Assembly (NCBI GenBank): GCA_014360195.1
Contig: JACIXY010000021.1
Coordinates: 1 to 53,281, forward strand
Direction of reading: 5' to 3'
From: Bacillota bacterium
GTDB taxonomy: Bacteria; Bacillota; SHA-98; UBA4971
DNA length: 53,281 nt
Shown: in pieces, positions 1-8,445 of the stretch
How positions within the stretch are numbered: the first letter of the stretch is position 1
How the letters are laid out: every line of letters begins with the position of its first letter
Notes under the pieces: generated by a model
What the model saw: only the letters and a program-made list of their open reading frames with translations
Database searches by the model: none
What the model was told of the DNA's origin: nothing
Position numbers and translations under genes: made by a program

Positions 1-79
1 CACAGAGGAAGCCAGGAGGTCGAGGCCATCAAATCAGCACTTGCGATTTCCGCCCAGACACATTAACCCGCCACACACC

Positions 80-106
80 GGAGCCCTGGCTCATGCCGGG
101 GCTTCC
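80..106 (-). terminator. GC-rich hairpin downstream of the membrane-protein gene
   Basis: A stem of GGAGCCCTGGC and GCCGGGGCTTCC around a TCAT loop lies about 40 bases past the stop of the minus-strand gene that ends at 147. It has no T-run on either side, so a terminator role is inferred from position only. Nothing else is visible in bases 1-146. Confidence 0.3.
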
Positions 107-146
107 TCACTCTCCAGCGGTGCCAATTCCTCCGGCGTAGCCGACG

Positions 147-1022
147 TCACTGTGCTCCGGCGTCGACACCAAAGGACGAAATCTCGTCCTCCAAATGTAT
201 GGATTCACCCTGCTTTTCTGTGGATTGCATATTCCTCAGCAAGAGCACGGAAGCAATTAGGGAGGCTACGCCGAGAAAAACCCATAACGGCACCAGATCC
301 GCGGCTCCCTCTATACCGGCATTAGCCTGGTATAAAGAACCGGCGGTTAAAACCAGGGTGTAAGTGGCGCCCTTGACATTGAACATAGCTGCCAGCACAT
401 ATCCCCAGGGCCGATGCTTCCACAGCCAGATTGCAGCCAACACGAGGCCCGGTACCACAAGCGATAAATCCAGAGCGGCCACCAGCTTGAAACCGCCCTC
501 ATCTAAACCACTCTGCGGAAGCTGCCCGGTTACGACGAAATCTAGCGATTGGGCGATCCACGCTACCCCCAGTAAAACAGCCCAAAACATCATGTAACCG
601 CTGATCCATTTGACAGGCGTCCTGGCCTGGAATTTCTGGCTGATTCCATTGACATCGACGTTCGCCAGGCCGAAGATGAGCGCAAAAACCGACAGCGTGA
701 ACAGGGCTACATAAACCAGGAAAAACCGGTTGAGAGCAGCCCCGAAAAGGTAAAACGCGTAATTGTAAAGCGTATAATCCAGCATCCCTAGCCAGACCAG
801 CTGTGCTCGCTGCGAGCCGCGCATCGAAAGGATCAACGCCGCGACCAACAGCGGGACAGCTACAACGAGTGTCACTAGGTCATTGCCGTACCATCCTACC
901 GTGATAAAGGTGTCGTCCCGGTACAGGTCGTCGATGAAAAGCCCACCCGCGGCTGCAACCAGGGTCAAGACTGCGACAATGCTCGACAGAACATAGGCGG
1001 AATTCAGTTTGGTATCCAACAT
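147..1022 (-). CDS. Polytopic membrane protein of unknown function
   Basis: The 291-residue product is almost entirely hydrophobic, with about eight probable membrane segments (for example the stretches beginning VLSSIVAVLTL, LVTLVVAVPLLV and VFALIFGL) and a short polar tail. I do not recognise a catalytic motif or a named family. I chose the ATG at 1022 because GGGAGGAG stands five bases upstream. An ATG 12 codons earlier (1058) overlaps the stop of the preceding ORF as ATGA, so translational coupling is an alternative. It follows the PHP gene and an HTH remnant on the same strand. A hairpin lies just past the stop. Membrane location is clear; substrate or role is not. Confidence 0.7.
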   Translation of the reverse strand: MLDTKLNSAYVLSSIVAVLTLVAAAGGLFIDDLYRDDTFITVGWYGNDLVTLVVAVPLLVAALILSMRGSQRAQLVWLGMLDYTLYNYAFYLFGAALNRFFLVYVALFTLSVFALIFGLANVDVNGISQKFQARTPVKWISGYMMFWAVLLGVAWIAQSLDFVVTGQLPQSGLDEGGFKLVAALDLSLVVPGLVLAAIWLWKHRPWGYVLAAMFNVKGATYTLVLTAGSLYQANAGIEGAADLVPLWVFLGVASLIASVLLLRNMQSTEKQGESIHLEDEISSFGVDAGAQ

Positions 1023-1054
1023 GTTCTCCTCCCTCATCAGGAGTAAGCCCCCAT

Positions 1055-1285
1055 TCATACATCACCCTTCCGCACTTCCTCGCCTGCAAACGACGTCCCA
1101 GCAGCGAGAAAGCGGTCCAGGTCACTTTCGCGAATGCGCTGGCCCGCTTTGCCACCGGGCAACCGCCCACGCCGCGGGTTGCGATAGACGGTATAGAGAT
1201 CAACCTTTTTGAGGGTCGACCCGAGACTGAGAGAGGCCAGCCGAAGACTGCCTGATAGGCTTCTACCCTGAGCCTGCCTTCCCAA
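1055..1285 (-). pseudogene. Degenerate excisionase/MerR-like DNA-binding fragment
   Basis: The C-terminal half reads TVYRNPRRGRLPGGKAG then QRIRESDLDRFLAAG. That is the pattern of small helix-turn-helix excisionase-family proteins (TVY-R, G-LP-K-G, RI-ESDLDRFL). The N-terminal helix that normally opens this fold is missing, and the only in-frame start is a TTG with no clear Shine-Dalgarno site, so I read it as a decayed copy. Its stop codon overlaps a possible ATG of the membrane-protein gene (ATGA). It could be a short active protein with an unusual N-terminus, but the family usually begins with a conserved helix that is not seen here. Confidence 0.45.
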
Positions 1286-1294
1286 TCGGACTGT

Positions 1295-2053
1295 CTAGAC
1301 CGCGGTGTGAAGCGGCACGGTGCGGAGGCGAGTCTTCCTTTGCTCAAGGAAGTTGGCGAGACGCGCCGGGTTCGCGCAGATGATGTGCTCTTCGGTGAGG
1401 TCAGCCGCGCGGGCGATGGCAAGAGCCTGGTCCACAACGCCTACTTCAGTGGAAAAGTGTGCATCGCTATTGACCGCTACATGCACGCCGTGCTTCCTGG
1501 CAAGCCTTCCCATGTAGGTGCATAGCTCCCAGCTGTCGCGCCGACCGATCATATAAGGCGAGAACGACCGAGCGTTCAGCTCGAGTATAACCCCGAAGTG
1601 CGCCGCCGCCATAACCAGTTGCTCCATATCCACTGGGTAACCGGGGCTACACGGGTGCACGATCATATCGACATGAGGGTTCTGCATCGCGTTTACCACT
1701 GCCCGGGTGTTGTCCCGTGCGTTACGGCCGCTGTACCCTGTGTCCGGATGGATGCCTGCAGCGACGAAATCCAGGCCCGAGAGGCAAGCATCGCCGAGGT
1801 CGAGACTGCCGCTGGGGTCGAGGATGTTGGCTTCCACGCCCCGGAGGATGCGCACCCCGCCGATTGTGTCTGGGACCGACCGCAGGTTACCGAAGTAGTA
1901 AGGGTGCGGTCCACCCGGCATGGCAGGGCCGTGATCCGTTACGGCGATAACCTTGAGACCGCGCGCCTTCGCTGCCTTCGCCATTTCCAGGATGGTGCTG
2001 TACGCATGTCCACTTGCGACAGTGTGCACGTGTAGATCCGCTGTCATGTTCAT
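1295..2053 (-). CDS. PHP-domain phosphoesterase (YcdX-like)
   Basis: This 252-residue protein has the full set of PHP metal-ligand motifs: DLHVHT near residue 6, VTDHG near 45, a conserved Glu in GVEANI near 80, VHPCSPG near 135 and NSDAHF near 195. The family forms a trinuclear metal site and hydrolyses phosphate esters; the YcdX/YcdX-like branch is cytoplasmic and its substrate is usually unknown. I chose the ATG at 2053 because the PHP domain starts immediately after it. AAAGGAGGG lies 13 bases upstream, which is long; the ATG at 2047 is a close alternative. No metabolic partner is evident next to it. Confidence 0.88.
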   Translation of the reverse strand: MNMTADLHVHTVASGHAYSTILEMAKAAKARGLKVIAVTDHGPAMPGGPHPYYFGNLRSVPDTIGGVRILRGVEANILDPSGSLDLGDACLSGLDFVAAGIHPDTGYSGRNARDNTRAVVNAMQNPHVDMIVHPCSPGYPVDMEQLVMAAAHFGVILELNARSFSPYMIGRRDSWELCTYMGRLARKHGVHVAVNSDAHFSTEVGVVDQALAIARAADLTEEHIICANPARLANFLEQRKTRLRTVPLHTAV

Positions 2054-2146
2054 TCTGACTAATGTCCCTCCTTTCATGTGGTTCTTGAATGCCCTGGTCC
2101 TGTCCGGCGCCAACAGGCAGTCTGTTGCACCTGCTTGACCCTGCAA

Positions 2147-2728
2147 GTTAAGTCCGTATGGCCCGCCGTGTCAGAGCGTACTTGCGGTGCCCCGGACTAC
2201 CTGAACTCGGCACCGGATTACCTGTGCTAAGCGTAGCACCGGGTCTTTACACCCCGATTGCGCGGCTGTGAATACTTGTTACAAAAGTCCTAATGATGCC
2301 TTAACAAGACCCGCGTCGGAGCCGTCATCGTTGTATCTACCCCAGTCGAAGCTGGTACGCCCGGTACTACTCTGCCAGATGGGCAGCGCGTGACAATCCG
2401 ATCGCAGAGGCAGCCGCCTATAGGCCTTCGAAGGGGGATTGCGGGACAGGTCAGCTGCGCCGCCGGCCACCGAATTGGATGGCGGCTGCCTACGTAACAA
2501 AGCAGTGCTATAGATACCCGACTCTGAAGTTAACACGATGTCCGCAGGCGCTCGGCTGGCTCGCCCGCTGTCTATGCCCTTCGCGTCGCACGCAACTTCT
2601 GAGTTCGAGCTTGGTTATCTATAGCTTTCACGTACCATTAACGCGTGTGTTACCATCTCGAACACGCATGTCATACCAGTTTAGTGCCTGTGTGCAATAA
2701 TGGGTTTGACCGAAGGCAACTGAAAACA
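2147..2728. other. Intergenic stretch without a supported gene
   Basis: No open frame here has a ribosome binding site or a family resemblance I trust. It contains one copy of a short dispersed repeat (2585-2624). The sequence looks like worn mobile-element DNA leading into the transposase graveyard. Confidence 0.5.
2585..2624 (+). repeat. Dispersed repeat family A, copy 1
   Basis: The segment GCACGC then GAGTTCGAGCTTGGTTATCT matches related stretches at 25244-25287 (inverted), 25320-25362 and 48779-48820. The shared core is a GCACGC-like start followed by TTCGAGCTTGGTNATC. One reading frame of the copies gives related peptides (SEFELGYL, RNFELGHPYK, SFKFEVGHLQ), so the source may have been coding. 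Confidence 0.5.
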
Positions 2729-2748
2729 ACACGGGCTTCCGCCCGTGT
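2729..2748. terminator. Perfect 8-bp stem-loop
   Basis: ACACGGGC, a TTCC loop, then GCCCGTGT form a perfect hairpin. There is no T-tract, so termination is only possible. It lies about 140 bases before the truncated signal-peptide ORF. Confidence 0.35.
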
Positions 2749-2885
2749 GCTAACCGAATAGACCCGTAAGGCAAAACCCGGAGACAGATGACGTCATGGA
2801 CGAGTGGAATCCCCTGAAGACATACCTTGGCCGCCCTAAGGACTACACTGGAGTGCAAGGAGGACCACGAAAGACGAAGACCGTG

Positions 2886-3010
2886 ATGAGGAACGTCGCG
2901 TTTCTCCTGGCAACCGTGGTCGTTGTCGGACTTAGCGCCGGGCTAGCGCATGCCAGCACGCAGGTTACCGTCCTGGGCTCTACGACCGTTCCTATCAAGC
3001 ATGACAACCT
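2886..3010 (+). pseudogene. 5' fragment of an exported protein (signal peptide only)
   Basis: From the ATG at 2886 the translation is a textbook Sec signal peptide: MRN, a hydrophobic core VAFLLATVVVVGLSAG, then LAHAS and a beta-rich start TQVTVLGSTTVPI. That is how Bacillota envelope or S-layer-type proteins begin. After about 40 residues the sequence loses this character and runs into the antisense of a TnpB-like remnant, although the frame stays open to 3584. I read it as a gene cut off by insertion. AAGGAGG stands about 20 bases upstream, too far for good initiation. Confidence 0.45.
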
Positions 3011-3080
3011 GCGACTTGTACGTGTGCGCAAGGTCCACGATCTCGTTGGCGACCAGACGCAGGATGTTGTCATTGATGCC

Positions 3081-3888
3081 CTAGAAGCTAAAGTTGCAGT
3101 TCTTACCCCGCTGCTGAGTTTCCCTTCTAACCTCGCGTTGGCGCCGCTGCTCTCGCCACCACATATCACCCGGCACAACAGCCTGGGTAATCTCCGTACC
3201 TTCCAGGTCTGTGAAGGACACCTCAACGAGCGGACGCCTATCCACGGCGACAGCCAGAATGGTATGAGGTTGGACGGGAGGAGGACAAGGATACTCGAAC
3301 GTTACATGGAGATAGAAGTCATCAGCTTTCCCGCACAATCGCGCAGTTCGTACCATGCGCGGGTTTTTTCCAGTGCTGGACGCAAGAACTTCTCCCTCTG
3401 CCAGGTGCCGCATTCCAGAGGCAGCAGTAAATGTGATGCCGGGCGTGAGGAAAAGCCCGTTTCAGGTGTTTCATCGCGGACGGCAAAGAGGCAGCGCTTG
3501 CGACCTTTGAGAGGCCTTCTCCTTGGATCGTGCCCATCTAACAAAAACAGCGTAACCCCAAATGTGTCTGTCTTGGGCTCGTAGCAGAGGCCGAAGTTTC
3601 GGCACCGTTTGTCCTGTTCGGCTCCCTCCTTTAGCTCAAAGTAGCCTGCCAAGGTCTGTGCAACATCCTCGAATAGGCTATCCTTCAAGCTGGTATGCGT
3701 AGGGAATATGAGGCAGGATCCCAACAGTACCTTGCAACGCTCCACAGAGGAATCTTGGATGCCTCTACCCGGCGCATCGGGTTGGATACCAGCCCCCTGA
3801 TCCAGCGAGGCAGCTCCGTGCATGATAGCTTCACGGGCTCAGGTGCGACAGCTTCTTTCAGCGCCTCTTCAGGGCGGAAAGTGTGCAT
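3081..3888 (-). pseudogene. Frameshifted, truncated TnpB/OrfB-like transposon protein
   Basis: Three overlapping minus-strand frames (3888-3685, 3823-3302, 3413-3081) together resemble the N-terminal two thirds of an IS605 OrfB/TnpB protein: a PLECGTWQREKFLRPAL stretch, then DDFYLHVTFEYP followed by HTILAVAVDRRPLVEVSF, which matches the TnpB pattern of a beta strand before the first RuvC aspartate (here the D of AVAVD). The remaining RuvC motifs and the zinc finger are absent. At least two frameshifts are needed to join the parts. No partner TnpA or terminal hairpins were recognised. TnpB-like is a judgement from pattern, not from alignment. Confidence 0.5.
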
Positions 3889-4066
3889 GAGGCCTGAGAA
3901 GACGAGAGGGATAACCCGCGATCAACTTGGCCGACACCATGTCCTCATGCTGTGTACGCTAACATAAAAGACATAATGGAAGGGCCGGCCCCCGATTCGC
4001 AGTTCGTAGGTTATACTGGAGATAAAATCCTATGAGGATGCCCCAAAGTTCGTGGAATTTGAGGTA

Positions 4067-4122
4067 GCGGCTCCCGGCTCCGTTGCGATAAAACGGAGCT
4101 GTGGAAGAATGGGGGGAGCCGC
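4067..4122 (+). promoter_or_regulatory. Nested hairpin covering the transposase ribosome binding site
   Basis: An inner stem GCTCCGTT/AACGGAGC (4077-4099) and an outer stem GCGGCTCCC/GGGAGCCGC (4067-4075 with 4114-4122) enclose the GGGGGGAG that precedes the ATG at 4125. Hiding the ribosome binding site in a hairpin is a known way for insertion sequences to prevent transposase synthesis from read-through transcripts. The role here is inferred. Confidence 0.45.
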
Positions 4123-4124
4123 CG

Positions 4125-4799
4125 ATGTCAGCATACTACGGGAAGAGCAAGACCGGAAGGACCGACAGGAAAGAAGACGCAACGAAAACACCGATCTCCT
4201 GCGAGGTGGCGCTGAGCCTGGAGGCGATACGCCAGAGTGCCAAAGACGGGCTGCCTGCGCTGTGCGTAGAGGTGGGGCCCAACACGCTTGAGATATGCTC
4301 GGGAATCATGTTCCAGTCCAGAGGTGTCAGGTTCACAAGATGAGGAACGTTCTTGACCATCTCCCTGAGGAACAGCGCCCCTGGGTGAGGCGCGAGCTTG
4401 CAGCCGCCTGAGCTCAAGACTGATGCCAACACGGCGAGGAAAGCACTTGAGGCACTGGCAGGCTCTCTGGAGAAGAACTACCCTGGAGCCGCCGCAAGCC
4501 TACGCGAGGGCCTGGAGGAGACGATAACCATTAACAGGCTCATGCTGACAGGCGCTCTCCGGCGCACCCTACGTTCGATGAATCCCATCGAGTCCGCCAT
4601 AGAAATGGCAAGGACCACCGCGCGCAGGGTCAAGAGGTGGCGTAACGGAAACCAGGTCTTAAGATGGACACTGGTAGGGCTCAAGGAAGCAGAGCGCGGG
4701 TTCCGGCGCGTGGCAGGCTACCGAGAATTGCCACTCCTACGGATGAACCTAAGGGGCGAGGTTCTCCACACGACCACGGGCGAGGTAGCAAACGCATGA
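4125..4799 (+). pseudogene. Internally deleted IS256-family (Mutator) transposase
   Basis: The N-terminal part (MSAYYGKSK through EAIRQSAKDGLPALCVEVG) and the C-terminal part are both characteristic. The C-terminus has RNVLDHLPEEQRPWVRREL, AAASLREGLEET, the MNPIES motif and VKRWRNGNQVLRW, which is the end of an IS256-type DDE transposase. The central region with the first two catalytic aspartates is missing and the two parts lie in different frames, so about half of the roughly 400-residue protein is gone. The start is set by GGGGGAG six bases before the ATG. The copy is certainly inactive but recent enough to be recognised along its whole length. Confidence 0.85.
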
Positions 4800-5189
4800 A
4801 ACATCAAGCGGGGATGTGCTACGCGAAGTCCCACGACGACTGGGGCAAGCTCGGTCCTGGGGCTTATGGGGCTCGAGGAGTGGGGCATTGAACTCGGTGG
4901 CCCCCGCGCGATAACCAGGTTATCTTCCGTAGAGAGACTTCTAGATTCAGACCTCCTATGGCTGCCATACTATTCCACATAGCACACGGGTATTCTCCAA
5001 GCCGGCGGTGGGCCCCCGGCCTTCCCCTCGCCCAGCGTCAGCCTTTGCTGATCTTGCCAATCCTGTGCCAATCTAATTGGCGGTACGTGGTGGTACGACA
5101 TGGGAGGAGTGGAAACCGGAGGGTCCCATTTGCCCAGCTAGATGGGATTTGCCGAACTCGACAGTACTAGGCGGAATGACGCTTACCGG
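4800..5189. other. Non-coding remnant between IS256 pseudogene and tRNA fragment
   Basis: No credible gene. The position between a dead transposase and a partial tRNA suggests remains of an integrated element, but I see no integrase gene here. Confidence 0.4.
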
Positions 5190-5235
5190 ACTACGGATCA
5201 GAGGGTCGGGGGTTCGAGTCCCTCCAGGCGCGCCA
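5190..5235 (+). pseudogene. 3' portion of a tRNA-Arg (ACG anticodon)
   Basis: The anticodon loop CTACGGA, a T-arm GGGGG TTCGAGT CCCTC and the acceptor end CAGGCGCGCCA are those of a bacterial tRNA-Arg(ACG). The 5' acceptor strand (expected GCGCCTG) is absent: the bases in that position (5160-5166) do not pair with CAGGCGC. The anticodon stem CCGGA/TCAGA has two mismatches. The 5' half from 5165 keeps only a weak echo of a D-arm. This is either a decayed tRNA or the tRNA 3' end left as an attachment site by an integrative element. Confidence 0.65.
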
Positions 5236-5251
5236 GCTAGAATAAGGTTTG

Positions 5252-5283
5252 CGGGGTCCGGGAAAGTTCCCGGGCCCCGTTTT
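5252..5283 (+). terminator. Strong rho-independent terminator
   Basis: A 13-bp stem (CGGGGTCCGGGAA with TTCCCGGGCCCCG, one G-T pair) is followed directly by TTTT at 5280-5283. It sits 17 bases after the tRNA-Arg 3' end and is probably that tRNA's own terminator. Confidence 0.8.
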
Positions 5284-5893
5284 GGGAAATGGGTGTGACG
5301 TTCCGGGTGGGTGTGAGTCTCTTAGTTTAGCACCATCGTCTCCCGCTTATCCGCCCCCCTGCTGCATGTCCGGCAGGACATGAGAATAGCGGCCAAGTGT
5401 CACCGACGGGTCGGCGCGGCACAGCCCCCGGTCACGTCCGGTCAAGTGGCGTTCCCGCGTCTTGAGCGCCGGTATGGCGCGTATGCATCCAGTGGGAAGG
5501 CCTCCTCAGTAGCAAGGCCTCCTCGTCCTGGTGTTGGCCCACACGCATCGAGCGGAGCTTGGCCATTGACTCCTTGCTCAAGTACCGTCGAGGTACTGCT
5601 GCCTATTATCACCGAAACCAGGGCCTTTTCAGCCCTAAGCCTGGGCTCGAGCGTGCAAGTACGATTCCTCTCGCAGCTTTGAGCCCTTCGGCTTTCCACC
5701 TATCCGGTTTCCACTGCACGACCTCTTGGCCCTGCGTGCGGCGGCCTTAGTCATCACTGCGGCAAACTCAAGTCCCTAATACAACAGGTGTTCACCCGTA
5801 GTAGAGGCGGCTACCACACCCTTTACTGTGCCTTGCAGATTGACGAGAGGCAGACAAAACGGCATTGAGCGGCAGGCCATTCCTGTTGACAGG
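5284..5893. other. Intergenic stretch without a supported gene
   Basis: Several frames are open for 60 to 100 codons on both strands but none has a ribosome binding site and a recognisable product. Two direct copies of AGGCCTCCTC at about 5499 and 5516 are the only local regularity I noticed. Confidence 0.4.
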
Positions 5894-6700
5894 TCAGTCC
5901 CGCCTCCGCTGTCGAGACACTGTCATCATCCTGACGGCCCTGCGAGCCTCGCGCGCCGAGAACGCTGCGAAGCGGGTGATGAAGCGGCGCGTGCGCTCGA
6001 GTTCTCTCCGCCACCCTTGCCACGTCAAGGATATCGCCGGGTTATCCACAAGCTCGGCGAAGAGGGCTGCGACGCCGACGTAAGCGAAGATGTCCTTGAG
6101 GTCTGCGGTCACAACACCGGGCAGGTTGATGAAATCGAGTATGTACCCGCGCAGGGCGAGGTCACAGAGGGCGCCGCCGACTCCTGCAACGATGGTCACG
6201 AAGGCCACGTCCACCCACAGACTCCTGCGTTTCCTCACAGCGTAGCAGCGAAAACCGAGCACGAAACAGGGGAGCGCGATTGCCCACATCGCTATCAGCG
6301 CGCCGGTACCCATGAAACCAATGCCGAATTCCCTGGCCAGCCACGATCCGTGCATGTTTCGCGCGTGGGCAAGGTGCAGCCAGCCCGGGATGATCGGGAC
6401 CGACCCGCGATATGGAATGAACGCACCGACCGCCGCCTTGACAAGCTGTTCCAGAGCAACCAGCAGCACAGCCAGTCCCAGAAGGTGTCGCCAGCGCGGC
6501 AACCGTCTCGGTGTTCGGGCCAGCGCTGCCATCATGCAGCCGATCAGGTAGAACACTATGAGCGGGTAGCCAGCCACTATCAACTGGTGCGCCGTCCGCA
6601 GCTTGGCCCGCGACAGCTCGATAAGCATATAGACAGCCCACTCCACGAGGAACAGCATCTTGAGCTTCGTCGGCTTGAGGAATGTCCACATCGCAAGCAT
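5894..6700 (-). CDS. Divergent signal peptidase II (LspA)-like membrane protein
   Basis: The 268-residue product has four or more membrane segments and an LspA-like core. LEQLVKAAVGAF followed by VPIIPGWLHL matches the DQLTK...vipgfl region, and GALCDLALRGYILDF with VTADLKDIFAYVG corresponds to the two motifs (NxxDR-GxVVDF and FNxAD) that carry the two catalytic aspartates of this prolipoprotein peptidase. Both aspartates are present, but the usual Asn and Arg around the first are Ala and Leu, and the protein is about 100 residues longer than LspA (extra N- and C-termini). The start is the ATG at 6700 with AGAAGG eight bases upstream. It lies directly after a broken CPBP protease gene. Peptidase activity is possible but unproven. 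Confidence 0.6.
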   Translation of the reverse strand: MLAMWTFLKPTKLKMLFLVEWAVYMLIELSRAKLRTAHQLIVAGYPLIVFYLIGCMMAALARTPRRLPRWRHLLGLAVLLVALEQLVKAAVGAFIPYRGSVPIIPGWLHLAHARNMHGSWLAREFGIGFMGTGALIAMWAIALPCFVLGFRCYAVRKRRSLWVDVAFVTIVAGVGGALCDLALRGYILDFINLPGVVTADLKDIFAYVGVAALFAELVDNPAISLTWQGWRRELERTRRFITRFAAFSAREARRAVRMMTVSRQRRRD

Positions 6701-6753
6701 AAAACCATCCTTCTCAGGAGACACCTTCATCGCGCTTCTAGGTGGTAGGTCTA

Positions 6754-7602
6754 TCACTCAGGGTTGCGCCCGCCTTCACATTTGACTTCGACGCCAGCGC
6801 CAGGGGACCCTTTCCTGTTTACCTCATTTACCGAGTGAAGGTATCGCGTCCTTGCTGTCACGACCCCGACCGTTCGCCCCCCGAGAGGCGCCTGCCGCCC
6901 GAATCTGACCAGGAGATACGCAAGTGTCAAACGAATGGCCAGGGTGGCAGCCAACCCGGTTTCAGGACCAGCCGGATCGCCAGCGAGAAGGCCGCCCTGT
7001 ACCTCAAGACGCACCCATGGTTGATCGCCGAGCCGTCGGCTGTCCCAGAGTAACGCCTGCACCACGTTCCAGGAAAGGTGATAGCCCAAAGCAAGCATCA
7101 GGGAATGGGTCTTTAGAACAAATCCTGATAGAATCGCGCCCAATGCCCTTGCGTTGAGGATTCCCAGCCAGACAACGCGGCACTACGAATACGATGCGAA
7201 ATGCAACAACCCAAAAAGCAAGGATGTCCCGGCCCCCGAGACGTGCAACGGGTATCTCCTTGCCACCACTTGCAGCAGGTCACCTCTGAAGAGCCCTTCT
7301 TCAAAGAGGGCCACGCCCGAGAACCCGAACACGAGCGCACCAGCCATTCCCAGAGTTCCTGGCCATGCCTGAGGATTAAGATACACCGACGCCTTTCCCC
7401 ACCTGACGAGGAGCGCGCAACGGAACGCCGTAACAGCCACAGCGAGGAGACAGCCCTCCGCAAACAGGAGCAGGCCCAGCCCATCCCCGTGAATCAAGAA
7501 GGCGTCGGGCCCCTCCTCGTGTATGGCATAGCGAGCCATCATTACGGCCCCAAACAGGCCGAAGTTAATTACGCCCGTCAAAACGACATCTACGTACGTC
7601 AC
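6754..7602 (-). pseudogene. CPBP (CAAX/Abi) intramembrane protease gene interrupted by one TAG
   Basis: All three CPBP motifs are present in one frame: EEGLFRG (EExxxR), GLLHFA (FxxxH) and HLSWNV (HxxxN). Between the second and third is a single in-frame TAG at 7183-7185, after HFASYS and before CRVVWLGILNARALG, where the family has a continuous helix. Sequence on both sides keeps the family pattern with no frameshift, so one base change separates this from an intact gene of about 282 codons. The start is GTG at 7602 behind a near-perfect GGAGGTGATC. The family cleaves prenylated or other membrane substrates and some members serve in bacteriocin immunity. It precedes the LspA-like gene on the same strand. 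Confidence 0.75.
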
Positions 7603-7850
7603 TGCCCCGGATCACCTCCGAAGATCACACGCAGCGCAGAGGTCCCTGCTGTGGTTTCACTGTTGCCCTCGACATCAGTTGGGTTGAGATCACCACAGCT
7701 CCGAACGCGGAGAGCATCCGCGCAGCCTCGGGCCATCAGCCTTCATGCCCCGGTCGGGGCCAGAAGCACAGACAGACATGCCTCGTGCACTGTTCCAGAA
7801 GAGAAGCGCTACGTCAAAAGACCCTCCCGGACGCGTGAAGTGAGGAGCAG

Positions 7851-8414
7851 TCAGAGCCTGAAGCCCAGAATTTCCTCCACCCGTTCCAGTAGGTCGGGCC
7901 TATGAATAAAGAGAACCTGGCGGGCCATCCTTTCGCCCCTTCCGCCGGCGCGGATGAAGCCCGCGAGCTTTCTAACGTAGTCGCGTTCGTCAGCCGGCAG
8001 GCAGGGCACTCGTCCTGGAAAGCGGGCAATCCACAGCCGACCGCGGTTCGCAAGGTCCAGCAGGAACGTTTCGACATCAGGGACGCGAGTCTCTTCGCGC
8101 ACAGGGACCGCCTCCGTACTGACGACCTCTTCCTCCCACATCGTGGCAAGGGAGATGAACGTTCCAGCCGGCAGCGTGTACAACGACCCGCCGCGCCCCC
8201 TGTAGCGTTCCTCCCAGGCCCCCTTGTATCGTTCGACAATGTAGGGCAACCCGCGGCAGCGCCCTACCTGACAGGTAAGGTCGCCACCGTGGCCGGAAAG
8301 GAAGGCTGCTGCCATGTCGGGATCAGGACAAGCATACACATAGGACTGCCCGTGAGTGCTTACATGTGGTCGGATCACTCGGAGTCCGGATTGGGCAGAC
8401 GCATGATAGACCAC
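7851..8414 (-). CDS. Unknown cytoplasmic protein, possible ADP-ribosyltransferase-like fold
   Basis: The roughly 187-residue product begins VVYHASAQSGLRVIRPHVS then QSYVYACPDPDMAAAFLS. The order Y-H-x-S, L-x-x-I-x-P, S-x-H, VYA and A-x-x-F resembles proteins that use an ADP-ribosyltransferase-type fold, but I cannot assign a family. The C-terminal part (PDVETFLLDLANRGRLWIARFPG) is mixed helical. No signal peptide or membrane segment is visible. The start is uncertain: GGAGGTGG lies at about 8431-8438 and the in-frame GTG at 8414 is the first plausible start after it, although the spacing is long. Reading further upstream runs into a dispersed repeat (8446-8658), so a longer N-terminus is unlikely. 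Confidence 0.6.
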   Translation of the reverse strand: MVYHASAQSGLRVIRPHVSTHGQSYVYACPDPDMAAAFLSGHGGDLTCQVGRCRGLPYIVERYKGAWEERYRGRGGSLYTLPAGTFISLATMWEEEVVSTEAVPVREETRVPDVETFLLDLANRGRLWIARFPGRVPCLPADERDYVRKLAGFIRAGGRGERMARQVLFIHRPDLLERVEEILGFRL

Positions 8415-8445
8415 ATCAGCCGTGGCAACTCCACCTCCTTCCTGG

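Noticed and set aside
5190-5235. Complete functional tRNA-Arg
   Set aside because: The 5' acceptor strand cannot pair with the 3' end and the anticodon stem has two mismatches, so only the 3' portion can be supported.
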